DNA of 64,000 bases. Origin: Candidatus Thiodubiliella endoseptemdiera (GTDB taxonomy: Bacteria > Pseudomonadota > Gammaproteobacteria > PS1 > Pseudothioglobaceae). Within the stretch, counting starts at the first letter, position 1, and each line of letters begins with the position of its first letter. The translations under genes were made by a program, and so were the position numbers. The stretch covers positions 496,001 through 560,000 of the forward strand of contig JACCHT010000002.1 in the NCBI GenBank assembly GCA_013416635.1. Direction: 5' to 3'. Shown here piece by piece: positions 35,193-46,581 of the stretch. Under the pieces are notes generated by a model, which saw only the letters and a list, made by a program, of their open reading frames with translations, was not told the origin of the DNA and made no database searches.

Positions 35193-37529
35193 TTACTTCT
35201 CCAATGCAATATCTAACACTTCATCAATCCACTTAACTTTAATCACATTAAGTTTGCCTTTGATTTTTTCAGGCACTTCTGAGAGTTCTCGTTCGTTATC
35301 ATCAGGAATAATAACAGTTTTGATGCCGCCACGCAAAGCGGCGAGCATTTTTTCCTTGAGTCCGCCGATTGGGGTGATTTCACCTCGTAGGGTGATTTCG
35401 CCAGTCATGGCAACATCGGCTTTGACTTTTTTACCTGTTAGTACGGAAACTAAGGCGGTGCACATTGCTGCACCTGCACTTGGTCCATCTTTTGGAGTGG
35501 AGCCATCGGGGACATGAATGTGAATATCGAGTTTTTCCTGAAAGTCGTCAGCGATGTTGAGCTCTTTGGCACGGGTGCGGGTTACGCTCATTGCGGCTTG
35601 GATGGATTCTTTCATTACATCGCCGAGTTGTCCAGTGTAGTTAAGTTTACCCTTACCTTTGTAAGCAGTGGCTTCAATGGTAAGCAAATCACCGCCGACT
35701 GATGTCCATGCTAGACCTGTTACTTCGCCGATTTGGTTGTTTTCTTCTGCTAAACCAAAACGGTGTTTGTGAACACCGAGATATTTTTCTAAATTTTTAT
35801 CGCTGATGGTGGCTTTGGTTTTGCGTTTTTTCAAGACCACTTCTTTGACAATTTTTCGACAAATGGTGCTGATGGTTCTGCTGAGATTACGCACACCTGC
35901 TTCACGGGTGTAATAGCGAATGATATCTAAAATAGCAGAGTCTTTGAATAAGATTTCTCGCTCGGTAACACCGTTGTTTTCCATTGCTTTTTTGATTAAA
36001 TGGCGTTTGGCAATTTCTAATTTTTCATTTTCGGTGTAGCCTGCCAATTCAATGATTTCCATTCTGTCTAACAAAGGCTGTGGCAAGTCTAATGTGTTGG
36101 CTGTGGCGACGAACATTACTTGCGATAGGTCATAATCGACTTCAATGTAATGGTCGTTGAAGGTGTTATTTTGCTCTGGGTCTAGGACTTCTAACATAGC
36201 ACTAGAAGGGTCGCCTCGGTGGTCAGATGCCATTTTTTCAATCTCATCAAGTAAAAACAGGGGGTTTTTAACTTTAACCTTTTGCATTTTTTGAATGATT
36301 GAGCCTGGCATTGCACCGATATAGGTACGACGGTGTCCACGAATTTCCGCTTCATCTCGAACGCCACCGAGCGCCATACGCACGAATTTTCGATTGACCG
36401 CTCTAGCGATTGATTCGCCGAGCGAGGTTTTTCCGACACCTGGAGGTCCAACCAAGCATAAAATATTAGCTTTGTTGTGGGTAACCCGAGTTTGCACCGC
36501 TAAATGTTCTAGAATACGCTCTTTGACTTTGTCCAAACCATAGTGGTCGTCGTCCAAAATTTTCTGCGCTTTGGATAAATCATTGTTAATCTTAGTTTTC
36601 TTTTTCCACGGCACATCGCATAGATTTTCAATATAAGTGCGAATAATGGAGGCATCGGAAGATTGTGATGACATTCTTGAGAGTTTCTTGAGTTCGCTTT
36701 TGGCTTTTTCTTTAGCATCTTTTGGCATTTTTGCTTTTTCAATACTTACCTGCAAATCCTCAATTTCATTTTCATCTTCTGCCTGACCCAATTCTTTTTG
36801 AATGGATTTCATTTGTTCATTCAAATAATAATCTCTTTGGTTGGACTCCATTTGCTTACGCACACGGGATTGAATTTTTTTCTCAGTGCCTAAAACATCA
36901 ATTTCTCCTTGAATTGCCGATAAAATTTTATCCAGTCTCACTTGTGCACTATTGCCACCTAAGAGCTCTTGTTTTGCGTCAGTTTTTAATACCAAATTGG
37001 CAATGATAATATCGCTGAATCGTTCAACATCGCTTACATCTTTGAGCATATTCAACACTTCTTCTGGAATCTTTTTATTGAGTTTGATATATTTTTCAAA
37101 ATTTTCTAATGCCAGTCGCATCATCGCTTCTACTTCGACTTCTTTGCCTGCTTTAAGGCTGAGTTCATTGACTTTAACTTCGGTATAACCTTCAGCTTCC
37201 ACAAATTCTTTAATTTCAGCGCGTTTAACACCTTCAACCAATACTTTAATTGTGCCATCAGGCAGTTTTAGCATTTGTAAAATAGTTGCCAAAGTACCGA
37301 CGGTGTGTAATTCGGTATTTGTTGGGTCTGAGGTTTTTTCATCTTTTTGGGCGACTAAAAAGATGAATTTATTTGTGCCCATTGCCTGGGTAATAGCGTT
37401 GACGGATGATTTTCTACCAACGAAAAGCGGCATCACTGTGTGCGGAAACACCACCACATCCCGTAGTGGCAATAGTGGCACTAATTGCTGATTTAAATCA
37501 ATGATATCTGCTGTGTCTTTTGTTCCCAT
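35193..37529 (-). CDS. lon: ATP-dependent protease Lon
   Basis: A 778-residue Lon. The N domain (LVPLLPLRDVVVFPHTVMPLF onward), AAA domain with Walker A GPPGVGKTSLGES (about 355) and Walker B PLFLLDEIEK, and the proteolytic domain with VPDGSTPKDGPSAGAAM (catalytic Ser) and GEITLRGEITPIGGLKEKMLAALRGG (catalytic Lys) are all present. It degrades misfolded and regulatory proteins in the cytoplasm. Upstream hflX overlaps its start by 37 bp. Confidence 0.98.
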   Translation of the reverse strand: MGTKDTADIIDLNQQLVPLLPLRDVVVFPHTVMPLFVGRKSSVNAITQAMGTNKFIFLVAQKDEKTSDPTNTELHTVGTLATILQMLKLPDGTIKVLVEGVKRAEIKEFVEAEGYTEVKVNELSLKAGKEVEVEAMMRLALENFEKYIKLNKKIPEEVLNMLKDVSDVERFSDIIIANLVLKTDAKQELLGGNSAQVRLDKILSAIQGEIDVLGTEKKIQSRVRKQMESNQRDYYLNEQMKSIQKELGQAEDENEIEDLQVSIEKAKMPKDAKEKAKSELKKLSRMSSQSSDASIIRTYIENLCDVPWKKKTKINNDLSKAQKILDDDHYGLDKVKERILEHLAVQTRVTHNKANILCLVGPPGVGKTSLGESIARAVNRKFVRMALGGVRDEAEIRGHRRTYIGAMPGSIIQKMQKVKVKNPLFLLDEIEKMASDHRGDPSSAMLEVLDPEQNNTFNDHYIEVDYDLSQVMFVATANTLDLPQPLLDRMEIIELAGYTENEKLEIAKRHLIKKAMENNGVTEREILFKDSAILDIIRYYTREAGVRNLSRTISTICRKIVKEVVLKKRKTKATISDKNLEKYLGVHKHRFGLAEENNQIGEVTGLAWTSVGGDLLTIEATAYKGKGKLNYTGQLGDVMKESIQAAMSVTRTRAKELNIADDFQEKLDIHIHVPDGSTPKDGPSAGAAMCTALVSVLTGKKVKADVAMTGEITLRGEITPIGGLKEKMLAALRGGIKTVIIPDDNERELSEVPEKIKGKLNVIKVKWIDEVLDIALEK

Positions 37530-38816
37530 AATAGTGTAACACCTTTTAAACTTAGTAATTTAGATAGATAGTGATGAGTAACATTGATTTCAAGTACCCA
37601 CTGTCCAAAATCATCCACTTTTTCATTATGGATATAGCCAATATTGTGAATTTCACTACGAATATAGGCGCTTTTAACATCAATTTGTATTTTGGCATGC
37701 GTCATCATTCCACTCAATTGTTCAGCTAATGCCTGATAGAGTAACTCTATACCAGCACCTGTGTGTGCTGAAATCCACACACGGAAAATCTTGCCATTTT
37801 ATCTCTGTCCAATCTCGGTTCAATATTTTTACGCAATCAATTTTATTCATTACCAAAATACTTGGCACTTTGTCGGCATTAATATCGACAATAATTTCAT
37901 TCACTTGTTCAATTTTCTCAATATGATATTCATCGGATGCATCGACTATATGTAATATCACATTTGCCTGACTGGTTTCTTCCAAAGTAGATTTAAAAGC
38001 AGCTACTAAATCGTGGGGTAAGTTTTGAATAAAACCAACGGTATCGGCAATCACTGCCTCGCCAGAAGCGGGTAATATCACCCGTCTAATCGTAGAGTCC
38101 AAAGTGGCAAAAAGTTGGTCATTGGCAAATACTTCCGCCTCAGTAATCGCGTTAAATAGAGTGGATTTACCCGCATTGGTATAACCGGCTAAGGCAACCA
38201 TCGGCAGTTCGTTTTTGATACGAGCTTTGCGTCCCAAATCTCGCTGTTTATGAACTTTGTCTAAACGCTTAGTGATATTTTTAATGCGCACAGAAATCAG
38301 GCGTTTGTCCGTTTCTAGTTGGGTCTCGCCTGGACCTCTCAAGCCGATACCACCCTTTTGTCGTTCAAGATGTGTCCAACCTCTTACCAGTCGTGTAGAT
38401 AAGTGTCTGAGTTGTGCCAATTCAACTTGTAATTTTCCTTCAAATGAACTGGCTCTAAGGGAAAAAATATCTAAAATTAAACCCGTGCGATCCATCACTT
38501 GGCATTCAAGGTCTTTTTCTAAATTGCGTTCTTGTGAAGGGGAGAGTTCAGCAGAAAAAATCACCAAATCTAGTTCTAATTCTTTCACTAACTCTGCCAA
38601 CTCTACTACTTTACCCGAGCCAATAAAGTGTTTGGCTTTAGCGCTATTGCGAATAACTTTGAGATTTTTGATGACATTTAGTCCAGACGATTTTGCCAAT
38701 TCTAAAAATTCGTCCATACCATTGTGAATATGCCGATTGGTGGGCAGTTCTATATAAACAAGCAGTGTGCGTTCGCCTTGGCCAACAGCATTTTTTTGTT
38801 TATCAAATAATTCCAA
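37493..38816 (-). CDS. hflX: Ribosome-associated GTPase HflX (frame broken)
   Basis: HflX binds ribosomes under stress and hydrolyses GTP. The N domain has FSAELSPSQERNLE and DRTGLILDIFSLRA; then RGPGETQLETDKR and the G domain with VALAGYTNAGKSTLFNAIT, ADTVGFIQNLPHDLV and VMNKIDCV. A frame shift near 37,785, in a TTTT run that would be TTT, separates the last 95 residues (VWISAHTGAGIELLYQAL). The start codon is TTG; the 3' end overlaps lon by 37 bp, which may be extended by a further error. Confidence 0.92.
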
Positions 38817-38825
38817 TTTAGTAGG

Positions 38826-40082
38826 TTAAGAAGCCTTTTCAGGTTGCTTCTTTACCTTATAAACTATCAATGGCTCTTTAGTTTTCTCAACCACAGCCTT
38901 ATCAATCACGACTTCGATCGCATCGGTGAGCGATGGCAATTCAAACATCGTATCTAATAGTAAATATTCTAAGATAGAACGCAATCCCCTAGCCCCCGTT
39001 TTGCGTTTAATTGCCAATTTAGCAACAGCCACTAAAGCAGGTCTTTCAAAGGTTAGTTTAACGCCTTCCATTAAGAATATTTCTTGGAATTGCTTTACTA
39101 CTGAATTTTTTGGCTTGGTGAGAATTTGTATCAATGCTTTTTCATCTAATTCACCGAGCGCTGTTTGTACAGGTAACCGACCGACTAATTCTGGAATTAA
39201 GCCATAACTGATTAAGTCTTCTGGCTCAATTAAACTGAATAAATCGGTCAATGTTTTTTCTTTATTCAAATCCTTAACATTGGCAGAGAATCCAATACCT
39301 GTGGCTTTTTCAACGCGTCTGCCGATGACTTTATCCAAGCCATCAAATGCACCGCCGCAAATGAATAAAATCTTTGAAGTGTCAACATCAATAGTTTCTT
39401 GATTTGGGTGTTTGCGTCCGCCTTGTGGTGGCACGGAAGCGACTGTACCTTCAATTAATTTCAACATTGCTTGTTGCACGCCTTCGCCTGAAACATCACG
39501 AGTGATTGATGGGGAATCTGAGCGACGAGAAATTTTATCAATTTCATCAATAAAAATAATACCCTGTTCTGCACGCTTAGCATCAAAATCACATTTTGAC
39601 AATAAACTTTTAATCACATTTTCAACATCATCACCGACATAGCCTGCTTCGGTTAAAGTCGTCGCATCTGCTACCGTAAAAGGCACATCTAAAAGTCGTG
39701 CCAAAGTTTGTGCTAATAATGTCTTACCTGAGCCTGTCGGGCCAATCATTAAAATATTGGATTTATCTAACTCAACTTCATTAGAAACATAGCCCGTTTG
39801 CAAGCGCTTATAATGATTATAAACCGCAACGGATAGGACTTTTTTCGCGTGGTCCTGGCCAATCACATATTCGTTTAAAAAATCGCGTAGTTGCTTAGGT
39901 GTGTATTTCCAATCTTGGTGTACTTCAGCTAGCTCTTGAACAGTTTGCTCTTCAAGTAAACCATGGCAAGATTCGATACATTCGTTACAAATATAGACGC
40001 CAGGGCCTGCAACTAAGCGCCCAACATCAGATTTTGCTTTGCCGCAAAATGAACAATTTAATTCTTTAGTATTCTCTGACAT
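38826..40082 (-). CDS. clpX: ClpXP ATPase subunit ClpX
   Basis: A 418-residue ClpX. The zinc-binding domain (CSFCGK and CNECIESC, residues 10-38), Walker [16 protein letters not shown], the GYVGDD pore loop and Walker [12 protein letters not shown], the IGF loop [10 protein letters not shown] for ClpP docking and the [13 protein letters not shown] sensor are present. It unfolds proteins for ClpP. It lies 3 bp after clpP in one operon tig-clpP-clpX-hflX-lon. Confidence 0.98.
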   Translation of the reverse strand: MSENTKELNCSFCGKAKSDVGRLVAGPGVYICNECIESCHGLLEEQTVQELAEVHQDWKYTPKQLRDFLNEYVIGQDHAKKVLSVAVYNHYKRLQTGYVSNEVELDKSNILMIGPTGSGKTLLAQTLARLLDVPFTVADATTLTEAGYVGDDVENVIKSLLSKCDFDAKRAEQGIIFIDEIDKISRRSDSPSITRDVSGEGVQQAMLKLIEGTVASVPPQGGRKHPNQETIDVDTSKILFICGGAFDGLDKVIGRRVEKATGIGFSANVKDLNKEKTLTDLFSLIEPEDLISYGLIPELVGRLPVQTALGELDEKALIQILTKPKNSVVKQFQEIFLMEGVKLTFERPALVAVAKLAIKRKTGARGLRSILEYLLLDTMFELPSLTDAIEVVIDKAVVEKTKEPLIVYKVKKQPEKAS

Positions 40083-40085
40083 AAT

Positions 40086-40682
40086 TTAGCGTTTTGTTAG
40101 CACTTTGTCGATTAGACCGTATTTTGCCGATTCAGCCGCAGACATAAAGTTATCCCTGTCAGTATCTTTTTGGATATTTTTGATAGACTGACCAGTATGT
40201 TTTTTAAGGATGCTATTGAGTTTTTCCCTCACCTTAAGAATCTCTTGGGCGTGAATATCAATATCACTTGCCTGACCAGAAAAACCACCGAGCGGCTGAT
40301 GAATCATCATTCTTGCATTAGGTAGTGCAAAGCGTTTGTCCTTAGCGCCCGCTGTTAGCAATAAAGCACCCATACTCGCTGCTTGACCGATACATAAAGT
40401 CGAAACATCGGGCTTGATGAACTGTATAGTGTCATAAATTGCCAACCCCGCAGAAACTGAACCCCCTGGGGAATTAATGTATAAATGAATGTCTTTGTCT
40501 GGATTTTCAGATTCTAAAAACAACATTTGCGCGACAATGACATTTGCCATGTAGTCTTCCACTGGACCCACCATAAAAATAACGCGTTCTTTTAAAAGAC
40601 GCGAATAAATATCATAAGCTCGCTCGCCACGGGCAGATTGCTCCACCACCATTGGGATTTGATTTAGATTTTCTATTGTCAT
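40086..40682 (-). CDS. clpP: ClpXP protease subunit ClpP
   Basis: A 198-residue serine protease. Catalytic Ser lies in [16 protein letters not shown], His in [12 protein letters not shown], and Asp near [10 protein letters not shown]. The start was chosen at [15 protein letters not shown] (40,682), since the in-frame extension lies in the tig coding region. It is translated with ClpX as the tetradecameric protease. Confidence 0.97.
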   Translation of the reverse strand: MTIENLNQIPMVVEQSARGERAYDIYSRLLKERVIFMVGPVEDYMANVIVAQMLFLESENPDKDIHLYINSPGGSVSAGLAIYDTIQFIKPDVSTLCIGQAASMGALLLTAGAKDKRFALPNARMMIHQPLGGFSGQASDIDIHAQEILKVREKLNSILKKHTGQSIKNIQKDTDRDNFMSAAESAKYGLIDKVLTKR

Positions 40683-41981
40683 TATGCTTGGCTTGTTGAG
40701 TAACCGCTTCAAAAGTTGTCTTTTTCGCAGTCACTTTGGCACTTTTTAAAATCACTTCTTGCACCATTTCTTCCACTACCATTGACTCAATAGAAGTCAT
40801 TCTAGAAGGGTCTGCATTATAGTAATCTATCATTTGCTGTGCTTGCTCACCATAAGACGCTGCCATTTCTGCTAATTTAGCATCCAATTGTTTTTTTGTG
40901 GCTTCAATCTTATTTTCAGTTGCAATTTGATTCACCAATAAACCCAATTTAACGCGTCGTGCCGCCTCAGGATTAAAAGTAGAAGCAGGCATATCACCTT
41001 GGGATGCCATACCTTGTTGCTGCATACGCTGTTGCATATCTTGCAATAGGACTTTTGCCTCTTGGTCAATACTTGCCTGTGGCACTTCAAAATCATTGAC
41101 TTCTAATAATGCACCAAATAAAGCATCTTTATTTTGGTTGGCTAAACGGGTTTTAAGCTCTACACCCATTTGCTCTGACATACTTTTCCTCAGTCCATCC
41201 ATTGTCTTCTCGCCAAATTTTTCTGCAAATTTATCGTCTAATTTTGGTGCTGTCGGTGCAGCCACTTCTTTCATGTCCACCTCAAATACCACTTCTTTAC
41301 CTGCCAATTGTGGCGCATGATATTCTTTTGGAAAAGTTAAGTTTAGCGTAGTAGATTCGCCAGCAGAAATACCTTGTAGCCCGTCTTCAAAACCTGCAAT
41401 CATTGAGCCTTTGCCCAATACCATTTTAAAATCAGCAGCAACACCACCTTTAAATACTCTCCATTTAACGAGCCTTTAAAGTCAATTATCACCTGGTCAC
41501 CGTCTTTAGATTTGCGTTTAACCGCTTTAAATTCAGTCTTTGAATCGGCCAAACCTTTTAAAGTTTTGTCTTCATCTGCTTTGGTAATTTTAGCCTCTAA
41601 TTGCTCAACTTTTACTTTTGAAAAATCAGCAATTTTAATTTCTGGATATACTTCGAACTCAACTGTGTAAGAAAAAGTTTTTTCATTTTCGGCATCAATT
41701 TTAGTAATATTTGGTCGTGACGCTGGATTAACTTTTGCGTCTGTTAATGCGTCCACCAAAGTATCATTCACTACATTATTAACCGCATCTGAATTCGCCT
41801 GAACACCAAATTGCTTACGCAAAATAGCCATTGGCACTTTGCCTTTTCTAAAGCCATCAATTTGTACTTTGGTGGCGATGTCTTTAAGGACTTCGTCTGT
41901 TTTTTGCTTAAATAAGTCAGCTGTCAATTCAACTGTCAATGCTCTTTTTAGTCCGCTTAATATTTCTAGTGAAGTTTTCAT
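40612..41981 (-). CDS. tig: Trigger factor (frame broken)
   Basis: Trigger factor binds nascent chains at the ribosome exit. The N-terminal ribosome-binding signature [17 protein letters not shown] is present, then the FKBP domain ([14 protein letters not shown] and [20 protein letters not shown]) and the helical C domain ending [11 protein letters not shown] break near 41,452 is restored by adding a T in a TTT run. As read, the last frame runs 71 bp into clpP; the expected end lies near 40,690, so another small error at the 3' end is possible. A TATAAT box at 42,017-42,022 (minus strand) may be its promoter. Confidence 0.93.
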
Positions 41982-42038
41982 TTTATAAATCCGATATTAT
42001 TCTTAAAAAAGGGTTGATTATACCTGAATTGCAGGCAA

Positions 42039-42066
42039 TAAAAAAGGCAGTAAATACTGCCTTTTT
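42039..42066. terminator. Bidirectional hairpin terminator
   Basis: AAAAAGGCAGT pairs with ACTGCCTTTTT around AAAT. It is the terminator of the minus-strand cytochrome c4 gene, now separated from it by the inserted MITE. Confidence 0.88.
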
Positions 42067-42067
42067 A

Positions 42068-42228
42068 GAGACCTTTGCATAAATAGGGATGATTAGCAAA
42101 ATGACAGATTTTATTAAATTGGAAATTTTTTAAATCCACTCCTAGCAGGGCTAAGGGTGTTTTTAAAAAGTTTGTAATTTGATGAAAGATGGCGTTTTGA
42201 TGATTATTCATATTTATGCAAAGGTCTC
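42068..42228 (-). repeat. MITE copy 9, next to a terminator
   Basis: A 161-bp reverse-orientation copy with target duplication TTTTA. The insertion point is the A/T tract of the terminator beside it, between cytochrome c4 and tig. Confidence 0.95.
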
Positions 42229-42249
42229 TTTTAGACTTTAAAAATATAT

Positions 42250-42891
42250 TTATTTCAAACCAGAGATATAGGCTGAAACTGCGTCAATCTCTTTATTGGT
42301 TAAATTCTTAGTAAAGTTAATCATCATACCTTCATAGTCATTCGTTCTGCTCGGCTTGTTTTCACCTGTTTGCAAGTTGATTGAATACTGACGGAATAAT
42401 TTAAGCTGTTTAGCAATATACATTGAATGTTGCGATGCCAATGCTGGAAAACCTGCTGATGGCACACCTTTACCTTGTGGACCGTGACAAGCAATGCAAG
42501 CGGTAACATCAGTTGATTTTTTGCCACCACGATAAATCTTTTGCCCCAACACAAGAGCATCTCCTGTCGCAGGAACACCTGAGGAAACTTTTTGCGATGC
42601 ATAATAAGCAGCTAAGTTAGCGATATCTGCCTTGGTGAGTGGTGCAACCATCCCTGCCATTACAGCATCAACACGGGAACCTGTTTTAAATTCTTTAAGC
42701 TGTTTTATTAGGTAATCTTCATTCTGTCCTGCAATTTTTGGAAAAGTAGGTGCGATTGAATTACCGTCAACACCATGACAAGCAATACAAGTAACTGATT
42801 TGGCTTTTCCTTGTGTTACATCACCTGTGGCGAAAGACTGCGTTGAAATTAAAGTCAATGTTAAGGTAAAAATTAGTGCTAATTTATTCAT
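42250..42891 (-). CDS. Dihaem cytochrome c4-type protein
   Basis: A 213-residue periplasmic protein with signal peptide (LIFTLTLTLISTQSFA) and two c-type haem sites, CIACHG near residue 37 and CIACHGPQG near residue 130. Each half is a cytochrome c fold with a Met axial ligand (in VMAGMVAPL and YEGMMINF). Cytochrome c4 feeds electrons to terminal oxidases. The start is at 42,891; the longer frame has no ribosome binding site. Confidence 0.93.
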   Translation of the reverse strand: MNKLALIFTLTLTLISTQSFATGDVTQGKAKSVTCIACHGVDGNSIAPTFPKIAGQNEDYLIKQLKEFKTGSRVDAVMAGMVAPLTKADIANLAAYYASQKVSSGVPATGDALVLGQKIYRGGKKSTDVTACIACHGPQGKGVPSAGFPALASQHSMYIAKQLKLFRQYSINLQTGENKPSRTNDYEGMMINFTKNLTNKEIDAVSAYISGLK

Positions 42892-42954
42892 AATGGGTTT
42901 TCCTTTTATGCGAAAAAATAAGGCGACATTATACGCAATATTAAACCTCAAAAT

Positions 42955-42986
42955 AAAAAAACCTTTGCAAAATGCAAAGGTTTTTA
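42955..42986 (-). terminator. Terminator of the small cytochrome c gene
   Basis: AAACCTTTGCA pairs with TGCAAAGGTTT around AAA, with A/T tracts on both sides. It lies 28 bp after the stop codon of the minus-strand cytochrome. Confidence 0.9.
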
Positions 42987-43014
42987 TTATTTATTTAAAC
43001 TGTTTAAAAAATAA

Positions 43015-43308
43015 TTATTGTGTCGCTAACCAATCAGCGATTTCTTGCTCATGTCCTTTAGCCAAACCTGCCATTGCACTCATAGTTGGGTCTTTGCGTG
43101 CACCCGACTGAAAGTCTTTAAGTTGCTTAACAATATAAGCCGCTTGTTGCCCAGCAAGGCTAGGATAAATTGGAATAGCTGATTTACCTGTAGCACCGTG
43201 ACAAGCAGAACAAGGAGTATAAGCCGCTGGAACACCTGCTTGAACCATTGAACTCATTGACATTACTGCCGCCGTTACTACTAAAACTTTTTTTGTTGTT
43301 GAAAACAT
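43015..43308 (-). CDS. Small monohaem cytochrome c
   Basis: A 97-residue periplasmic protein with signal peptide (VLVVTAAVMSMSSMVQA) and one haem site, CSACHGATG. The Met ligand is in SAMAGLAKG. It resembles c553/c5-type carriers and one half of cytochrome c4. It has a GGAGAT ribosome binding site and its own terminator. Confidence 0.92.
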   Translation of the reverse strand: MFSTTKKVLVVTAAVMSMSSMVQAGVPAAYTPCSACHGATGKSAIPIYPSLAGQQAAYIVKQLKDFQSGARKDPTMSAMAGLAKGHEQEIADWLATQ

Positions 43309-43391
43309 AATTATCTCCTGATTTTTATTTTATTAAAATATATAATGGTACCTTTTACCATAGTGCAATATTATACCTTCCTTATATCAAC

Positions 43392-43991
43392 ATGAGCAAT
43401 AATTATCACCCCGCAAAATTTTTACTCTCCTGCCCGTCACTAAAAGGCTGTCCGCCAGATCAAGGCTATGAAGTGATTTTTGCTGGTCGTTCAAATGCGG
43501 GTAAATCCAGTGCCATTAACACCATTACTTTACAAAAAAAGTTGGCAAAAGTTTCTCGCACCCCTGGCAGAACACAGCATTTAGTGTTTTTTGAATTGGA
43601 TGAAGATCGGCGTTTAGTGGATTTACCAGGTTATGGATATGCCAAAGTGCCTGAGGCGGTGAAAAAGCAATGGCAAATTGATATGGGCGAATATTTTGCA
43701 AAACGCAATTGTTTAGCAGGTGCAGTGCTGGTGATGGATGTGCGTCGCCCGCTAACACCGTTTGATCAGATGATGCTAGATTGGTGTATAAATGTGAATT
43801 TACCCACACAGATTATTTTAACCAAATCTGACAAGATTAAAAAAGGTGCTGCTAGTAACGCATTAATGAAAGTTAAACGCGCGATTGAGTCTTATCCTTA
43901 TGTACAAGTGCAATTGTTTTCCAGTTTAAAAAAACAGGGCTTAGATTTATTAGGTGCAAGATTAGACACTTTTTTTGCCTATGTGGATTAA
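43392..43991 (+). CDS. engB: Ribosome biogenesis GTPase EngB/YsxC
   Basis: A 199-residue GTPase for 50S assembly and cell division. Motifs are [16 protein letters not shown] (G1), [13 protein letters not shown] (G2), [11 protein letters not shown] (G3), LTKSDKI (G4). It is complete and its stop codon overlaps the next gene's start (ATGTGGATTAA). Confidence 0.97.
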   Translation: MSNNYHPAKFLLSCPSLKGCPPDQGYEVIFAGRSNAGKSSAINTITLQKKLAKVSRTPGRTQHLVFFELDEDRRLVDLPGYGYAKVPEAVKKQWQIDMGEYFAKRNCLAGAVLVMDVRRPLTPFDQMMLDWCINVNLPTQIILTKSDKIKKGAASNALMKVKRAIESYPYVQVQLFSSLKKQGLDLLGARLDTFFAYVD

Positions 43992-46455
43992 CGCTGACAC
44001 CAGCAAACTCAGTCAAACTGACACGGTTATCTTGGCAAATAATCGTCAAGTTTTAGCATTTCAAAAAACTTGGGGATTGCAAAAAGGCAATTCTGCTTTG
44101 CCAAAAGCTCTGTCTTGGCAACAATTTTTACAAGAATCTTGGCAATTCCTTGAACCTAATTCATCGCAACGATTACTCTCAAACAATGAATCCCGCACCC
44201 TAATTGAACGCTCAATGTTGAAATTGGGGCAAAATGAAGTCAATAGCCGTCTATTAGATGAAGTGATTAAAAACAACGATTATTGCAAAAACCATCTAAT
44301 TGAATACGCTCAATTATCGCAAACAAATATTACCAATTGCATCTTATTCGTAGATTGGATGGAAGATTATCAGCAGACCAAAAAGAATAACAATCTACTG
44401 GACATCAATGATTTATCAGCATTGGTGATTAAACACCCTATTGAGATTAGCAAACCTTATATTTATGGTTTTAAAACGCTAACGCCCGTGCAGTCGTTAC
44501 TTTTAGATAAAATTGGCTATCAAGTGCTGAAAGGCGAACCAAAAAATCCACAAAATGACAATCAAATTTTTCAAACAACTGAGGATGAAATCAACACAGT
44601 CGCACAGTGGGCAAAGGATTTACACGCACAGAACCCTGACAAATATATTGCCATTGTCTGCCCAACTTTGAACCGTGAGCATCATCAAATAAAATCTATC
44701 TTTGACCAAGTATTTGCTGATACGCTGATTGAAACAGGGGGAAAATCTTATAATATTTCCCTAGGTCTGCCCTTGAGCGACTATCCGTTAATTCGCCATA
44801 TTCTCAATATTTTGACGCTGTGCCAACAACTGCAAAGCAACCATATTAGCACCGATACTTTTAATGCAGTCATCACTTCACCCTATATTTCTGACGCGCA
44901 AAAAGAACAATCAGCTCGTGCTTTATTAGTAAATAAAGTGCTAAAACTTGAAAAAACACATTTTCGATTTTCTCATTTAAAAAATATTTTAGACGCCACG
45001 CCACAACTCAAAAATAGCATACAGTTCACCCTTACACAAGTGTCAAAGACAAAACAACCCCACGATCAATGGCTGTCATTATTTGATAACTGTTTGCAAA
45101 ACTGGGGTTTTGCCGTTGACAGAACCTTATCCAGTACGGAATATCAACTTTTTAACAAATACCAATCTGCCCGTTTAGGACTCAATCAACTGTCACAAGC
45201 AAGCGAAACGATAACAATGTTAAATGCCATTTTAGATTTAAAAAAGTGGCTATCGCAAGTGATTTTCCAAGCCCAATCAGCCAAAACACCGATTCAAATA
45301 CTCGGCAGTTTAGAAGCCGAAGGCTTGGTTTTTGATTATGCCTGGGTAGTAGGAATGACCGATGAATTTTTGCCCGTTGCACTCAATGCACCGCGTTTTA
45401 TCCCCAGCATATTGCCCAGAAGCATCAAATTCCACACAGTAATTTTGCGTTGATTAGTAAAGACGCACAAGACACACTCAACAATTTAACGCACTTAGCA
45501 AAGTCGGTGATTTTCTCTTATGCCAAAACCCATTTTCAAAGCGAACAGCAACCCACTCCTTTATTTGAATTCACCACCACCACCACCATCTGCACACAAA
45601 TATCAGCCTGTAGCAATGGATAATCTAACGGATACCCAGTCTAATCCAATCACAGATACCCAAGTAAACAACGGTGTCGGCATCTTAAAAGACCAAATGG
45701 CATGTGCATTCAAAGGCTTTACCCACCGACTAAAAACACACACTTTTAACGAACCACACATCGGACTAAGTAGAATGGAACAAGGCAATATTATCCACAA
45801 AGCCTTGCAATATTTTTACCAAGACATCCACACACAAAAAGCATTATTGGCATTAGACGATGATAAGTTAGAAGGATTAATTCAGCAAAAAATACTGTCT
45901 GCACTTAATTATTATGATGAATCAGGTTTTAAAAACATTGAACAAATCAGAATTACCCAAATCCTCCACCAATTCATTGCCATAGAAAAAACTAGAAACC
46001 CCTTCACCGTAGTATCTACCGAAGAAGAAATGCACGCCGTCGTCTCTGGATTACAATTCACCACCCGACTCGACCGACTCGATGAAATGGACAACGGCGA
46101 TAAAGTTATTTTTGACTACAAAACCGGAAATCCTACCGTCAGTCACTGGTGTGGCGAAGCCATCCAAGAACCGCAATTACCCATCTACGCAACAAGTAAA
46201 GATACGCAAGGTATCGCATTCATCCAGCTCAATGCCGACAAAATCAGCATCAAAGGACTATCAAAAGACGAAGAATCCCTGCCCAAGCAATCTGCTAGAA
46301 ATTCCTGTAAAGAATGGGATGAACAAATCATCATTTGGGAAAAAATACTAAACGCTGCCAGCCAAGATTTTCAACAGGGCAAAGCACAAGTTTTACCTAA
46401 TAAAATTGCTTGCCAATATTGTGAATACGATGCACTCTGTCGCATTAAAAAATAA
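43981..46455 (+). CDS. AddB-like PD-(D/E)XK nuclease/DNA repair protein (frame broken)
   Basis: Pieces in different frames together encode about 820 residues of an AddB/RecB-nuclease-like protein of the kind annotated as probable DNA repair protein. The N part is a degenerate helicase region ([31 protein letters not shown]). The C part has the nuclease motif [11 protein letters not shown] and a four-Cys iron-sulfur site ending [10 protein letters not shown]. One break near 45,404 (CCCC needs one more C) and another in the ACC repeats around 45,570-45,590 divide it. The start is the ATG at 43,981, overlapping engB. Confidence 0.82.
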
Positions 46456-46525
46456 TGACACTAAAAAATACCACCTCATTCCCACACGCAGCATAGGAAT
46501 GAGAAAATAGTGAAGTTACTCCTAC

Positions 46526-46581
46526 AAAAAACCCAGTAATTAAACTGGGTTTTTAATTGACAAGGTCGAACCTTGTCAATT
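46526..46581. terminator. Double hairpin between AddB-like and autotransporter genes
   Basis: The first hairpin is AAAACCCAGT/ACTGGGTTTT (46,527-46,554) and the second AATTGACAAGG/CCTTGTCAATT with loop TCGAA (46,555-46,581), overlapping the autotransporter stop codon. The pair separates the two converging genes. Confidence 0.88.
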